A stretch of 64,000 bases of DNA, from positions 1 through 64,000 of the forward strand of contig NZ_JBGMEB010000006.1 in NCBI RefSeq assembly GCF_041447285.1, given 5' to 3'. The notes below the pieces were generated by a model, which worked only from the letters and a program-made list of their open reading frames with translations, was not told the origin of the DNA and ran no database searches. Shown piece after piece: positions 16,798-26,530 of this stretch (its first letter is position 1; the number at the start of each line of letters is the position of its first letter). The stretch comes from Methanomethylovorans sp041447285 (lineage in GTDB: Archaea; Halobacteriota; Methanosarcinia; Methanosarcinales; Methanosarcinaceae). Position numbers and translations under genes: made by a program.

Positions 16798-19700
16798 TTA
16801 TCGGATAGATCCGATAAAATCGTTTATTTTTGCTTTTGCCATTTCCACTGTCATACCACCTGCTGTGAACAGATATCCAACACCTGCTGCAGCCAGTAGT
16901 ATGATACCTCCAAGGACATACCATATGGCGCTTGATTTCTTCACTACTACGTAGCTACCTTTCAAATCCTGCACTGAAATATTGTATGTGCCTGGTTCTT
17001 CTTCAACATGGGTAAATTCTACTTTCGTGGAATTCCCGTTGTTAAGCGTCACTGCCTGAGAACTTACTGTAGTACCATTGACCTTCAACTCAACAGTATA
17101 GTTGCCAGGTGCTGTACCAGTATTTGCTACATCAACTGAGATTGTTGCTTCATCTCCTGCCTTCACTTCAAGCGGTAAGATCTGCAGGTTTGTGAATGTG
17201 AACTTAGCTGCAAGTTCCTTTACTTCAAAGTTAAGTTCAGCATCAATCAGCCCTGATTTTGAAGCTATCAGTTTATGCATACCCACTCCTGTGAGAGTAT
17301 AGGTTATGTTCCCGTCTTTTGAAGTGTTACCTATGGGGTTACCATCAAGAGTGATCTGTGCACCTTCAATAACTTCGCCACCTATAGCTTTAAGGACGAC
17401 AAATTTTACATTTGTTCCTGCATAAATTTCATCCGGAGTTGTGTCTATTGTCATTTTCCTTGATTCATCCTGGGATGATATTACTTCAAACTTAGCAGTT
17501 CCAGAAACATATCCATCCTTTTCTGCAGTAATGGTAAAGTTACCAATCTTGTCCGGTGTATATTGTACTATACCTTCAGCAGAAGTAGAGCCAATACTTT
17601 TACTATCTATTTTTAATGTTGCATTGCTTACAGCCATACCTCTGGAAGTAACAGAAATTTTCATTGCTGTGCCTTGGGCCACTACATCTTCCATCTGTAT
17701 TTCAAGTGAATCCGAAGAGGCCGTCTTCACTTCTACAAAGGGGTAGAACCTGACTTCACTACTGTCGGCAACCTTAAAGGTAACATTTCCCATAACTGGG
17801 ATCTCTTTGCCCTTTGTAAGTGATATTGAGTCCTCGTTCTTCATGGTAATACCATCTTCTGAGATGCTGGTTACTTCCATTTCTTCAAAGGTTTCGCCGC
17901 TTTCTACGGACACGTATTCATCTGATATCTGGAATATTCCATCAACGAAGACTGCGCTGCTTTCCTGTCCCTGGAATACATCCTGGAAATGAATGGCTAT
18001 TATAGGTACGTCATCAACATCTCCTACATCCATTTTATACACATATGTGCTACCTGATGAGACTATATCATCGTCTACTTCTTCGCCATCCTTTGTGAGG
18101 CTGACGTATACAGTATCCCCATTTACGTCGACTTCAACAATGTTTAAAGCATAACCTTCTTCCATTGTAAAGGATGTACCAGATACAAGGGATGTTTTAT
18201 CACTCTCGTCAAGAAGCACCTTAGATAGCTGTCCCTGGGATACTAAGCTAACGGAATCTGTGAAATCATTTTCAGGATATCCTGCAAAGTATTTCCCAGC
18301 CATAAATCCGATGACATCAAAGTCTCCCCAGTCATCGTATTCGAAGCTTACATTTTCCGGGGTAGAAGTGTACACAAGATCGCCATCATCAATTGTTCTG
18401 TCCGATAATTCGGTGATCTCAAGATTTTCGGTACCTATTCCTTCGTCAATGTTATAGTAAAAGCCCTCGAAGTTCAAAGGTGTCCATTCAAAAGCCTTGC
18501 CTTCTGAAACAGTACCTCTTAATTCATAGGTCCCTGCTTCTGACATATCAACAAATGGAGCAAATCTCAGAGTGGAATCATCAGCAATGATAAATTTCAG
18601 TTTACCCATTATACTGACGGTTTTGCCCTTATTCAGGGAAATTGAATCGTCATTTTCCATGGTTATTTTCTCATCGCTTACTGTCTTGAGTTCCATGACT
18701 CCATAGCTGTCGCCGGAATCAATAGTTATGTAGTCGTCAGATATCTGGAAAATAGCATCAACGAATACTGCACTAGCCTCATTACCCTGGAATATATTAC
18801 CAAAGTGCACAGCTATGACAGGTATGTCGTCTCCGGTATCTCCCAGTTCTGTTTCATACACGTAGGTTCCATTGTCTTTTACTATGGTTTCATCGATCTG
18901 TGACCCGTCTTTTGAAAGGGTAACGTATACATTGTCACCATCCGTGTCAACCTCTACAAGATTCAGAACGTAACCATCTTCCAGTGTAAGGCTTGAACCG
19001 GCATAGACGGATTTTTTATCATTTTCATCTATAAGCACTTTGGAGAGTATACCGTCTGACATGATACTGTTCTCGTCAGCAAATTCAGTCGTATCAAGGT
19101 ATCCTGCAAAGTATTTCTCAGCCATGAATCCTATTACCTGATAATCGCCCCAATCATCATACTCAAACTCGGTGGTTATAGGTGTGGTCTCATATTCCAG
19201 ATCCCCTTCATCTATAGATCTGTCTGAATCGCTTTCAAGATGTACTGTCATGCTCTCTGATCCATCTCCGGTATCAAGGTCATAGTAAAAACCGGAGTAG
19301 CTCAGGTAATTCCATGTGTAATCAAGAGACTGGTTGGCATCAGCATCCCATATACGGTCCCCGCTTAGATATGTTTTAGAAGCCACAGTCCATGTCCATT
19401 TATGCTGGTCATTTCCATTGGTATTTGATGCTACTGCTGTAACATTATAGGAGCCTGTATCCTCGCCAGAAACATTAAATGCCGCAATGGATACTGAAGA
19501 GTTTGTTTGTTCAAGTTCTCCATCTATGTACCATTTTATTTCTGCGTTCTGATTCGTTTCGATGGTGAAGTTCTGATAAGTATCCAATGCACTTGAAGGA
19601 TTACTTTCAGGGCTGAATTCTGTGATCTCAAGTGATTCATTTTCTGCTTCTGCAACTGTCCAATCCCATGTCTGCTGGTCAGAGTTGCTGCCATTGGTTG

Positions 19701-20502
19701 CAATAACTGTTACATTATATGTTCCAGCAGGTGCGGTGCTATTTGAGTATGAACTCGAGGAATCGGTTTCAGTATCCATCTCAATACCATTTATAAGCCA
19801 TCTTATTGTAGCTTCCTGGTTGAGTGTAATATTGAATTCCACTTTGTTTCCTGCTGTTGAGCTAGGAGTTGTATCTGTAGGATTGAAATCTGTTATCGTG
19901 ACATTTTCATTTTCTGCTTCTGCAACTGTCCAATCCCATGTCTGCTGAATAGAATTGCTTCCATTGGTTGCAATAGCTGTTACATTATATGTTCCAGCAG
20001 GTGCACTGCTGTTAGAATATGAATCCGAGGATGCGGTTGCGGTATCCCTTTCAATACCATCTATAAGCCATCTGATCGCTGCTGGATGGCTGAAAGTGAT
20101 ATCGAAGGTCATTGTGTCCCCTGCTGTAGAGTCGGGGGTGGTATCATCAGGATTGAAATCATCTATGGTCAAAGACTCACTTTGCACGGTCCATGTCCAT
20201 GTATATTCATCGCTTCCATTGCCATTTTCTGCTACTGCTTTAACTTCGTATGTGCCTGCAGGTGCAGTATCATTAGAATAAGAAGCTGTTGTAGTATTTT
20301 TATCGGTTTCTAATTCAACATTATTTAAATACCAGGTGACATTAGATGTTTCATTTATAGTCACACTGAAATCTTGATTCACACCAACTGCGGAAGTCGG
20401 ATCGCTAGCTGGATCGTGGTCAGTAATGCTCGGGACAGCAACTGCTCCACCTGCCAGCAAGATCAACATTAAACATATTGTAAAACCTAAACGGGTTTTC
20501 AT
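16798..20502 (-). CDS. large S-layer-type surface protein with Ig-like repeats and duplicated S-layer domains
   Basis: This 1234-residue secreted protein has a signal peptide (TICLMLILLAGGAVA). Four Ig/PKD-like repeats of about 90 aa follow, each ending W-[TD]-WTV. Next come two copies of the Methanosarcina S-layer (DUF1608-type) domain (about residues 380-660 and 665-940, each with VIGFMA-KYFAGY and FVD-IFQISD-Y). Carboxypeptidase-regulatory-like and CARDB-like segments precede a C-terminal membrane anchor (SAIWYVLGGIILLAAAGVGYLF). Many NxS/T sites and high acidity fit an N-glycosylated cell-envelope protein. An ATG five codons inside the longest frame gives a cleaner signal peptide. It is either the main S-layer protein or a surface adhesin paralogue. 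Confidence 0.82.
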   Translation of the reverse strand: MKTRLGFTICLMLILLAGGAVAVPSITDHDPASDPTSAVGVNQDFSVTINETSNVTWYLNNVELETDKNTTTASYSNDTAPAGTYEVKAVAENGNGSDEYTWTWTVQSESLTIDDFNPDDTTPDSTAGDTMTFDITFSHPAAIRWLIDGIERDTATASSDSYSNSSAPAGTYNVTAIATNGSNSIQQTWDWTVAEAENENVTITDFNPTDTTPSSTAGNKVEFNITLNQEATIRWLINGIEMDTETDSSSSYSNSTAPAGTYNVTVIATNGSNSDQQTWDWTVAEAENESLEITEFSPESNPSSALDTYQNFTIETNQNAEIKWYIDGELEQTNSSVSIAAFNVSGEDTGSYNVTAVASNTNGNDQHKWTWTVASKTYLSGDRIWDADANQSLDYTWNYLSYSGFYYDLDTGDGSESMTVHLESDSDRSIDEGDLEYETTPITTEFEYDDWGDYQVIGFMAEKYFAGYLDTTEFADENSIMSDGILSKVLIDENDKKSVYAGSSLTLEDGYVLNLVEVDTDGDNVYVTLSKDGSQIDETIVKDNGTYVYETELGDTGDDIPVIAVHFGNIFQGNEASAVFVDAIFQISDDYITIDSGDSYGVMELKTVSDEKITMENDDSISLNKGKTVSIMGKLKFIIADDSTLRFAPFVDMSEAGTYELRGTVSEGKAFEWTPLNFEGFYYNIDEGIGTENLEITELSDRTIDDGDLVYTSTPENVSFEYDDWGDFDVIGFMAGKYFAGYPENDFTDSVSLVSQGQLSKVLLDESDKTSLVSGTSFTMEEGYALNIVEVDVNGDTVYVSLTKDGEEVDDDIVSSGSTYVYKMDVGDVDDVPIIAIHFQDVFQGQESSAVFVDGIFQISDEYVSVESGETFEEMEVTSISEDGITMKNEDSISLTKGKEIPVMGNVTFKVADSSEVRFYPFVEVKTASSDSLEIQMEDVVAQGTAMKISVTSRGMAVSNATLKIDSKSIGSTSAEGIVQYTPDKIGNFTITAEKDGYVSGTAKFEVISSQDESRKMTIDTTPDEIYAGTNVKFVVLKAIGGEVIEGAQITLDGNPIGNTSKDGNITYTLTGVGMHKLIASKSGLIDAELNFEVKELAAKFTFTNLQILPLEVKAGDEATISVDVANTGTAPGNYTVELKVNGTTVSSQAVTLNNGNSTKVEFTHVEEEPGTYNISVQDLKGSYVVVKKSSAIWYVLGGIILLAAAGVGYLFTAGGMTVEMAKAKINDFIGSIR
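19622..20281 (-). repeat. tandem coding repeats in the S-layer-type gene
   Basis: Successive units of about 270 bp encoding the Ig-like repeats are nearly identical at DNA level in places (for example the segments coding TAPAGTYNVT and QQTWDWTVAEAENE occur twice). Such repeats can recombine and alter the number of domains displayed on the surface. Confidence 0.7.
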
Positions 20503-20545
20503 AACATAACCTACCATATTTCTACTTTACTTGATTCTTGAAATT

Positions 20546-21547
20546 TTATTTATTATCTGCTATCTTTAACGGTTCATAGCCTTTTCGTTCCACTTGTAAC
20601 ACAGTACCATCCGACTTCTGTATGGAGATTGATTTTTCATGAGGCATAACCTCTCCGATAACACTGATATTGCCCATTTTCAGCACTTCTTCAATGCCTT
20701 GCGGCCTTACAGTGAAAATCAGTTCAAAATCACCTCCAGTATAAAGGGCCATCGAATTAAGAGTTACCCTGTCATAAGACATTAATTCTTCTGCTTCAGG
20801 CTGCAAGGGTAATTTTTCTTCCTGTAACTTGAATCCAACTCCTGAGGCTTTAGAAAGGTCATAAAGTGACATTGCTATACCATCGCTTGTATCCATCATG
20901 CTCGTTACATGTCCAATGGATGCAAGTTTCATTCCTTCTTTGATACGTGGCATAGGTTCAAACAAGGCCTTCAAAATACTATTTGGTGCCTCAATATTAT
21001 TTTCCAGAGCATAGAGTGCAGCGCCTGCAGAACCCGCATATCCTGTCACACATAACTTGTCACCCACCTGTGCTCCCTTTCTTTTAAGCAGCTGTCCCTT
21101 TGGAACGGTTCCAAGAGCTGTACCACAGATTGTAAGTTCATCGTGAGTATCGATGTCTCCCCCTATAACTGCAGTATTACACTCTCTGGCACAGTCTCTC
21201 ATACCCCTGGCCATCTCTTCCACAAAAGCAACATCTGTATCTCGTGGAAGGCCAAAAGCAGCCAGTACTCCCATTGGCTGGGCCCCCATAGCTGCAATAT
21301 CGCTCAGGTTGACTGCTGCAGACATCCACCCGATTTGCCATGGATTCATTTGTGTAGGAAAATCTGTCATGCGATGTAGCATATCCGTAGTAACTACGAG
21401 GTATGAATTCTCATTAATATCGATAACTGCACAGTCATCAGCGCCTGCACCTAACAATGTAGCATCCGGCAGTTCATGGAATATGTCAGAAAGCAGGGAT
21501 ATCAGGGGTCTTTCTCCAAGCTGTGAAACTGGTATGTATTTATTCAT
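20546..21547 (-). CDS. thiL: thiamine-monophosphate kinase
   Basis: This 333-residue ThiL phosphorylates thiamine monophosphate to the diphosphate with ATP. Family signatures are GADDCAVI near residue 36, the LVVTTDMLHRMTDFP metal/substrate region, NLSDIAAMGAQP (about 81-92) and the later GGDFELIFTV. The length is typical. It is the only thiamine gene in the window, downstream of nothing obviously co-regulated. It lies close behind the S-layer-type gene's start on the same strand with a 40-bp gap. Confidence 0.92.
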   Translation of the reverse strand: MNKYIPVSQLGERPLISLLSDIFHELPDATLLGAGADDCAVIDINENSYLVVTTDMLHRMTDFPTQMNPWQIGWMSAAVNLSDIAAMGAQPMGVLAAFGLPRDTDVAFVEEMARGMRDCARECNTAVIGGDIDTHDELTICGTALGTVPKGQLLKRKGAQVGDKLCVTGYAGSAGAALYALENNIEAPNSILKALFEPMPRIKEGMKLASIGHVTSMMDTSDGIAMSLYDLSKASGVGFKLQEEKLPLQPEAEELMSYDRVTLNSMALYTGGDFELIFTVRPQGIEEVLKMGNISVIGEVMPHEKSISIQKSDGTVLQVERKGYEPLKIADNK

Positions 21548-21815
21548 GAGTTATCTTCTACGGATTTGTGCATATTTCATACATAAAGTAAACTGCATTT
21601 ATGTTATTCTATATGTCAATATTGTTCATACATTCATTAATCACTTAGTTATATAAAAATTTATATATCTAATTCTTGTCCGAACTTGCTTAAGTGCGTG
21701 CAAACTCACAAATAAGCATTAAATGTATGTTCAATACATATACCAAAAATATATGTATATTGTTATCTATCCTTATACAGATAACAATAATATTTAGTTG
21801 TTTCCTCTTTTTTTA
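21548..21815. other. intergenic region between thiL and the DUF4349 gene
   Basis: This is 268 bp of strongly AT-rich sequence. On the minus strand an AAATTTTTATATAAC-type TATA stretch (about 21649-21664) lies roughly 105 bp upstream of thiL and is its likely promoter. No gene or RNA was recognised. Confidence 0.35.
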
Positions 21816-22682
21816 CTATACCTTTTTATGTACTCTACGCCTTATCGCCAGTAAAATGGCTATTATGACTGACAACACTATAGCGATCGGTAGCAAATAG
21901 CCAACCAGAATTATCATAGCTCTGACAGTTGACACAAAACCTTGTACTGAGCTGGAAAGAGCATCTCTCATTCCCCACGAATGCGTAATAGGTGTTGGCT
22001 CTGTTATTCTAATATTTATAGTAGCAAAATCTATCTTATTATCAAGATATTGCAGTCTTCCAGTGAGACTATCTATTTCTCCGCGTACTCTCTCAAGCTC
22101 TTTTTCAACACTAAGCACTTCTTCTACGGTTTTGGACATGTTGAGAATTTCAGTAAGACGCTTTTCCTGTTTTTGCAGGTTGTTGAGTCTTGCTTCCAGG
22201 TCTATGTACTCTTCTGTAACATCTGTGCCTGTTATGCTTTCAGATGTTACATCACCTAAATTCTCGATATCTTTGACAAAGGTGGTGTAATTGCCTGAAG
22301 GAATCCTTACGGTAATATATCCTTCTTTACGAGGGGTTGTGTCATAGTATGTATCATAGACAGATGAACTGGAGACATAACCTCCGGATTTAGTGGTCAT
22401 CTCTATAATGTTGTCAACAGTTCTGGAGGCATTGTCCACTTCCATAGATATCTCTATACTCGTAATCGTCTTTCTTTCAGAAAGGGATACATCCGAAGCT
22501 GTTCCTCCGGAAGACGTTTCATCAGCTACATACTCATAAGCTTCGCCATCTCCGGAAGCAGGGTACACAGTAACCTGAGGAGAATTCAATGATGATTTTG
22601 TATCATCCTGGGCTACACAGCCTGCAACGCTCATCCCTACTAGGAACAATAATACAACCAGCAATTGATAGGTTCGTTTCAT
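21816..22682 (-). CDS. DUF4349-type membrane lipoprotein
   Basis: This 288-residue protein has an N-terminal signal with lipobox GMSVAGC (Cys at about 22) and a DUF4349-like domain with the pattern TTKSGGYVSSSSV and IPSGNYTTFVKDI. A coiled coil (about 165-205, LEARLNNLQKQEKRL through GEIDSLTGRLQYL) precedes a C-terminal membrane helix (AMIILVGYLLPIAIVLSVIIAILLAI) and a basic tail. The N-terminal lipid anchor and C-terminal helix suggest a looped envelope protein. The function is unknown. It is the last gene after glutaredoxin-nrdD-nrdG on the strand but may be separate. Confidence 0.75.
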   Translation of the reverse strand: MKRTYQLLVVLLFLVGMSVAGCVAQDDTKSSLNSPQVTVYPASGDGEAYEYVADETSSGGTASDVSLSERKTITSIEISMEVDNASRTVDNIIEMTTKSGGYVSSSSVYDTYYDTTPRKEGYITVRIPSGNYTTFVKDIENLGDVTSESITGTDVTEEYIDLEARLNNLQKQEKRLTEILNMSKTVEEVLSVEKELERVRGEIDSLTGRLQYLDNKIDFATINIRITEPTPITHSWGMRDALSSSVQGFVSTVRAMIILVGYLLPIAIVLSVIIAILLAIRRRVHKKV

Positions 22683-22744
22683 TCGATTGACTCCACTCTT
22701 ATATTATTGTATGGGGCGAGCTACATAAAAAAATTATGTAAACT

Positions 22745-23530
22745 TCAAATGAATTCGAAGTTAACCCGCTCATTACCTGCTTCTTTTGTCCTTATCCAGA
22801 CATTATTCAGAAACGGCTGTGCAGCTTTTGCCATCTCCAGCAATTCTTCCCTGGAAAATGGTTTTAGGTTCCTTAAGTTTTCAGACATGGCATTTTCAGG
22901 CAGCCCCTGTTGTATTATGTAAGGAGAATCTCTTCCTTTAATGTAAGGAGCCAAGAATTGGCTTATGGAAGCAATATCCTCCTTGCTGCCCACAAGGCCA
23001 CGTATAACAGTAGTTCTTACTTCCAGATCCACATTACTTCTGGAAATAGCATCAAGACTCTTTGTAATATTTTCTATAACTTCCTTTGGTTCCAAGGTTA
23101 GATTATATTCCTCACAGCCTATGACTTTTCCGTAAGCTTCAGGGTCATCTAGAGGAGCCTTTATATCAAGAAAAAAACTGTCCACTAGAGCTTCTTGAAG
23201 AAGCTCCTCAATTACCTGTGGGAAAAAACCATTTGTATGAATACCAACGACCAATCCTTTCTTCTTAGCGAACTTTGCCAGTTCTTTGACTACATTTTTT
23301 TGTATCAGCGGCTCTCCGCCGGAGATCACAAGGCTACTTATAAAAGGAATAGAACTTTCAATTTTATCCTGTAGTGACTTTATGTCTACAAGGTCGGATC
23401 CTGTCAGGATCTCGTAGTTTTGACAGTATGGGCAGCGGAAAGGGCATCCTCTTAAAAAGAAAACGACTGCCGCTTTCCCGTGCCAGTCTACTGTAGAAAT
23501 GGGTATATATGTGCCGTAATTGGCTTTCAT
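22745..23530 (-). CDS. nrdG: anaerobic ribonucleoside-triphosphate reductase activating enzyme
   Basis: This 261-residue radical-SAM protein has the cluster motif CPFRCPYC (about residues 30-37) and SGGEPLIQ (about 75). It generates the glycyl radical in NrdD from S-adenosylmethionine. It starts 10 bases after the nrdD stop and is clearly co-transcribed with it. Archaeal NrdG proteins of this length (NrdG2 type, longer than the 155-aa Escherichia coli enzyme) are normal. It may also serve the NrdD-like protein at about 10-12 kb (inference). Confidence 0.9.
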   Translation of the reverse strand: MKANYGTYIPISTVDWHGKAAVVFFLRGCPFRCPYCQNYEILTGSDLVDIKSLQDKIESSIPFISSLVISGGEPLIQKNVVKELAKFAKKKGLVVGIHTNGFFPQVIEELLQEALVDSFFLDIKAPLDDPEAYGKVIGCEEYNLTLEPKEVIENITKSLDAISRSNVDLEVRTTVIRGLVGSKEDIASISQFLAPYIKGRDSPYIIQQGLPENAMSENLRNLKPFSREELLEMAKAAQPFLNNVWIRTKEAGNERVNFEFI

Positions 23531-23540
23531 TACACCACTA

Positions 23541-25925
23541 TCAGGCTATACCAGCTACTTTATATCTCTTCCTGTCTGCCAGCTCCTGCTTCTTTGCAGC
23601 ATTCCAGCCGCTGACAGATTGGATATATCCAGTGACTCTGGACATTTGCTCCACATTGGAAGAACCGCAGTTCTCACAGACATCCTTAAGTCCAGACATC
23701 ATGTGGAAATCGTTCAGGCAGACTGTCATGTCCTTGGTGAAGGTGAAGTATCCTACCTGTGTGTTCTTGGCAATGTTCATAGCAAATTCCTTCAGTCCCT
23801 TTGGATCCGGTGAACCTTCTCCCAGCCAGATATGGCAGATGTTGCCTCCGTCCACTATGGGGAAGAACACATGTTCTATCTTTATTCTGTCTGCAAGGGA
23901 GATGTCAGCACCCGGTGGCACGTGAGTTCCATTGGTGTAATATATGGGAAGGTCATGTGTATCCTTAACCTTTGCTAGGGCTTTCTCAAGATCGCCCTGA
24001 ACAACCTGCTTTACACTATCTGCATATTCTTCATGTAGCAGATCGGATACAGCAAATCTCTGTCCTGTGGTTTCAGCAGGTGTCCTTGCAAGCGCTATCT
24101 CTATGCCATGTTTCTGTCCCAGCTCACGTGCATACATTTCGAGTTCTGTCATTACTCTTATAGCGAACTTAAAAGCAGCTTTTGACTCGTGGATCTGATT
24201 ACCTGTGTGGTACTGTACCATTTCGTTTATACCTACGACCCCAATGGTGTATACCAGAGAATCAATGTCCACTGCTATTGATCCCTTCTTACCGGTAAGA
24301 GGATCCTTTGGACGCTGGGTTGCAAAGGGCATTCTGTCGTTCTCTATTATATTTTCCATCCATTGCCTTTTGGTTGCAAATACCTTGATAGCCTGGTCCA
24401 TGAGGCTCTTGAGATCGGAAAACAGGGCCTTATCGTCACCATTTGCTCTGTATGCTGCTCTTGGACAGTTGAGTGTCACTACCTGCCATGAACCCATGGA
24501 GAAGTGCTTTCCGTCCTTGAAATGAAGCTTGTCCTCAAAGCTGTCATCTGCTTCTGCATTAGCTGAGAACTGGTATGCACAGCACTGGTAGCATGAAATG
24601 CCTTCTCCGGCTCCTCTGTACTCCGGAAGCTGATTATCAAAGTAAGGTGTACCAAACTTCGCAGCCAGTTCGAATGCCAGAGTGTACAGCCCATCGTAGG
24701 TAGGAAGTTCTGGGTGAGCACGGTTGAATAGCTCGTCTTCATGCATGAAATCAGGCTCAATGGAAATCTCCGGCTTGGGGAAGTTAAATGGCTTGCCCCA
24801 GTTGTCCCCATGAAGCATGACATTCATAAGAGCTGCAAATCCTAGCCTTACTTCACGTTCGAATTCTCCGTATGTACGCTTAACTGTGCCATTGGTACCA
24901 TCATGCACTTTTCCCTTGTATACTATAGGGATGTCCTTCCAAAGCTTTGGTACACCCGGAGACAACTGTACTGAGGAAAATACTACCTGTCCTCCACGGG
25001 CTACCATCATCTGTGTCATCTCGTACACGAACATCTGCATAAGCTGTTCGATGTCCTTGTAGCTCTTGCCTTCAAAGTAAGGTGCAAGGAATGTCAGGAA
25101 GTTATAGAATCCCTGTCCTCCGGCGAAGTTGGTCTGAGCACTACCCAGTGCTTTCACTGCATGCAGGATAGCAACTTCTGCTTTCATGGCCGGACCTGCA
25201 ACACTGGCTTTGGCACCAGACCCATCTGGCATGAGGCCGTAGTAGAAGAAATACCTCAGATCCCAATCCTGGCAGAAGGCACGTGTTCCCATGTATTCAA
25301 GATCATGAATATGCAGGTCGCCGTTAAGGTGCAGGTCTGCAAGCCTGGGTGGCAGCAAGAGCAAGTACTGCTCCTTGGAGATCTTGTCTGCTTTCTTCTT
25401 GTGTGATGTTTCTGCGTTCTCTTGCAGATTTGCATTATCCTTTGCCTCAAAACCGGAACCAAGGTCTATTGCGCAGGCATCATACACAGGGGTACCTACT
25501 CTGGTGGAAACGTTCCTCCATTCTATATGTCCACGCTCCAGCAGGATCATATTGACCATTTCTCTGATAAGAGGGCCTGAAAGGAACTTGAGATCCAGCT
25601 GCCTGATACGCCTTTCAGTATCCTTTGCGATTTCCTGGGCTTCTTCTCTGGTTACGCCCGGTTTGTTGTGGAACCTGGCGGCAAGTCCGGTTTCCTTTAT
25701 CAACTGGTTAACCACTATATTACGATCCCATTCCACCATATGCCCATCAGTAGTACGCACTTTTGGCATAACGGATATGGAATGGCCATCAAGGGTCCTT
25801 TGTACAGCCTGTTTTTGAGGTAACGTCATATCCTCCTGAACAGTACTCATGGACTTAAGCCTTTGGTCACTTCCTTCAGTTGCCTTTTGTTTTTTATCCT
25901 GTGAATCAATAATACATGTATCCAT
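23541..25925 (-). CDS. nrdD: anaerobic ribonucleoside-triphosphate reductase (class III) with ATP-cone
   Basis: This 794-residue class III reductase converts NTPs to dNTPs by glycyl-radical chemistry. An N-terminal ATP-cone (about residues 50-150, allosteric) is followed by the barrel domain (IHDLEYMGTRAFCQDW) and a double-Cys region (CYQCCAYQ). The C-terminal metal site (C...H...CENC) and radical motif RVTGY follow. It lies between a glutaredoxin-like electron donor gene and nrdG, all on one strand with gaps of 10-17 bases. Several internal Met codons near the start leave the exact N-terminus open by a few residues. Confidence 0.93.
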   Translation of the reverse strand: MDTCIIDSQDKKQKATEGSDQRLKSMSTVQEDMTLPQKQAVQRTLDGHSISVMPKVRTTDGHMVEWDRNIVVNQLIKETGLAARFHNKPGVTREEAQEIAKDTERRIRQLDLKFLSGPLIREMVNMILLERGHIEWRNVSTRVGTPVYDACAIDLGSGFEAKDNANLQENAETSHKKKADKISKEQYLLLLPPRLADLHLNGDLHIHDLEYMGTRAFCQDWDLRYFFYYGLMPDGSGAKASVAGPAMKAEVAILHAVKALGSAQTNFAGGQGFYNFLTFLAPYFEGKSYKDIEQLMQMFVYEMTQMMVARGGQVVFSSVQLSPGVPKLWKDIPIVYKGKVHDGTNGTVKRTYGEFEREVRLGFAALMNVMLHGDNWGKPFNFPKPEISIEPDFMHEDELFNRAHPELPTYDGLYTLAFELAAKFGTPYFDNQLPEYRGAGEGISCYQCCAYQFSANAEADDSFEDKLHFKDGKHFSMGSWQVVTLNCPRAAYRANGDDKALFSDLKSLMDQAIKVFATKRQWMENIIENDRMPFATQRPKDPLTGKKGSIAVDIDSLVYTIGVVGINEMVQYHTGNQIHESKAAFKFAIRVMTELEMYARELGQKHGIEIALARTPAETTGQRFAVSDLLHEEYADSVKQVVQGDLEKALAKVKDTHDLPIYYTNGTHVPPGADISLADRIKIEHVFFPIVDGGNICHIWLGEGSPDPKGLKEFAMNIAKNTQVGYFTFTKDMTVCLNDFHMMSGLKDVCENCGSSNVEQMSRVTGYIQSVSGWNAAKKQELADRKRYKVAGIA

Positions 25926-25942
25926 TATCCAATCTCCTCCAA

Positions 25943-26194
25943 TTAGAGTAAATTGTCAAGTGCTTCTCTTTTTATTTCCATGCCATTGAATAACTCATCA
26001 TGGGTAAGAAATTCCTCATCTACTTGCAATACAGGTGCTGTAAGGGTGAATATTCCATTGACCCTCAGTTCTGTGAGAGCTTCCGGGGTGGACATATCAG
26101 TGGTCTTGAAATCCACGCCACTCTCCTTCAGAGCCTTTTTAAGCAGTTCGCATTTTGGGCAGGTTTTTGTTGTATATATAATAACTTCAGGCAT
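25943..26194 (-). CDS. glutaredoxin/NrdH-like thiol redox protein
   Basis: This 83-residue thioredoxin-fold protein has the active site CPKC (C11 to C14) and a TAPVLQVDEEF cis-proline segment. It is the likely hydrogen donor to NrdD, given its place 17 bp upstream of nrdD on the same strand. MPEVIIYTTKTCPKC was chosen as the start by family comparison; an ATG five codons earlier is also possible, and neither has a strong ribosome binding site. Confidence 0.85.
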   Translation of the reverse strand: MPEVIIYTTKTCPKCELLKKALKESGVDFKTTDMSTPEALTELRVNGIFTLTAPVLQVDEEFLTHDELFNGMEIKREALDNLL

Positions 26195-26209
26195 TTTTCT
26201 CGTGTCCAT

Positions 26210-26530
26210 TCGTCTTTATTCTTTTACTTATATATTATTAAGTTATGAGTAAGGGTAACCTGTGCCCATCCTAAAAACACAAGCAGAAAACCTTTTCTTA
26301 TAACTTAAATCTCTCGTTTGAAGGTAAATTATACAAATGGCTTCTGGCTTAATAATGGTTTTTCACAGCATATTTACATACATAAAATTTGCAATTGGTA
26401 ACAGATTTGATCACCACGTGACCGGTGTTTGTTATCAGGTATGGTATCAAACGTCTTGTACAAAAAGATGATATAAATAATACCCGTATAGCAAGTAATC
26501 TCAAGAGGTGTTTACATAGATTCGCATTTA
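26210..26530. other. divergent intergenic region between the glutaredoxin and radB genes
   Basis: About 320 bp contain no recognised gene. ATATAAATA (26471-26479) is a good plus-strand TATA box for radB and AGAGGTG (26504-26510) a good ribosome binding site, about 30 bp downstream. The first ATG of radB is 20 bases beyond that site. In the frame, an ATA codon (26516) stands at ideal spacing. Confidence 0.45.

Noticed and set aside
19622..20281. Two 108-codon plus-strand frames opposite the S-layer repeats
   Set aside because: They repeat only because the coding repeats on the minus strand do; the Val/Ser/Leu-rich translation is typical of shadows.
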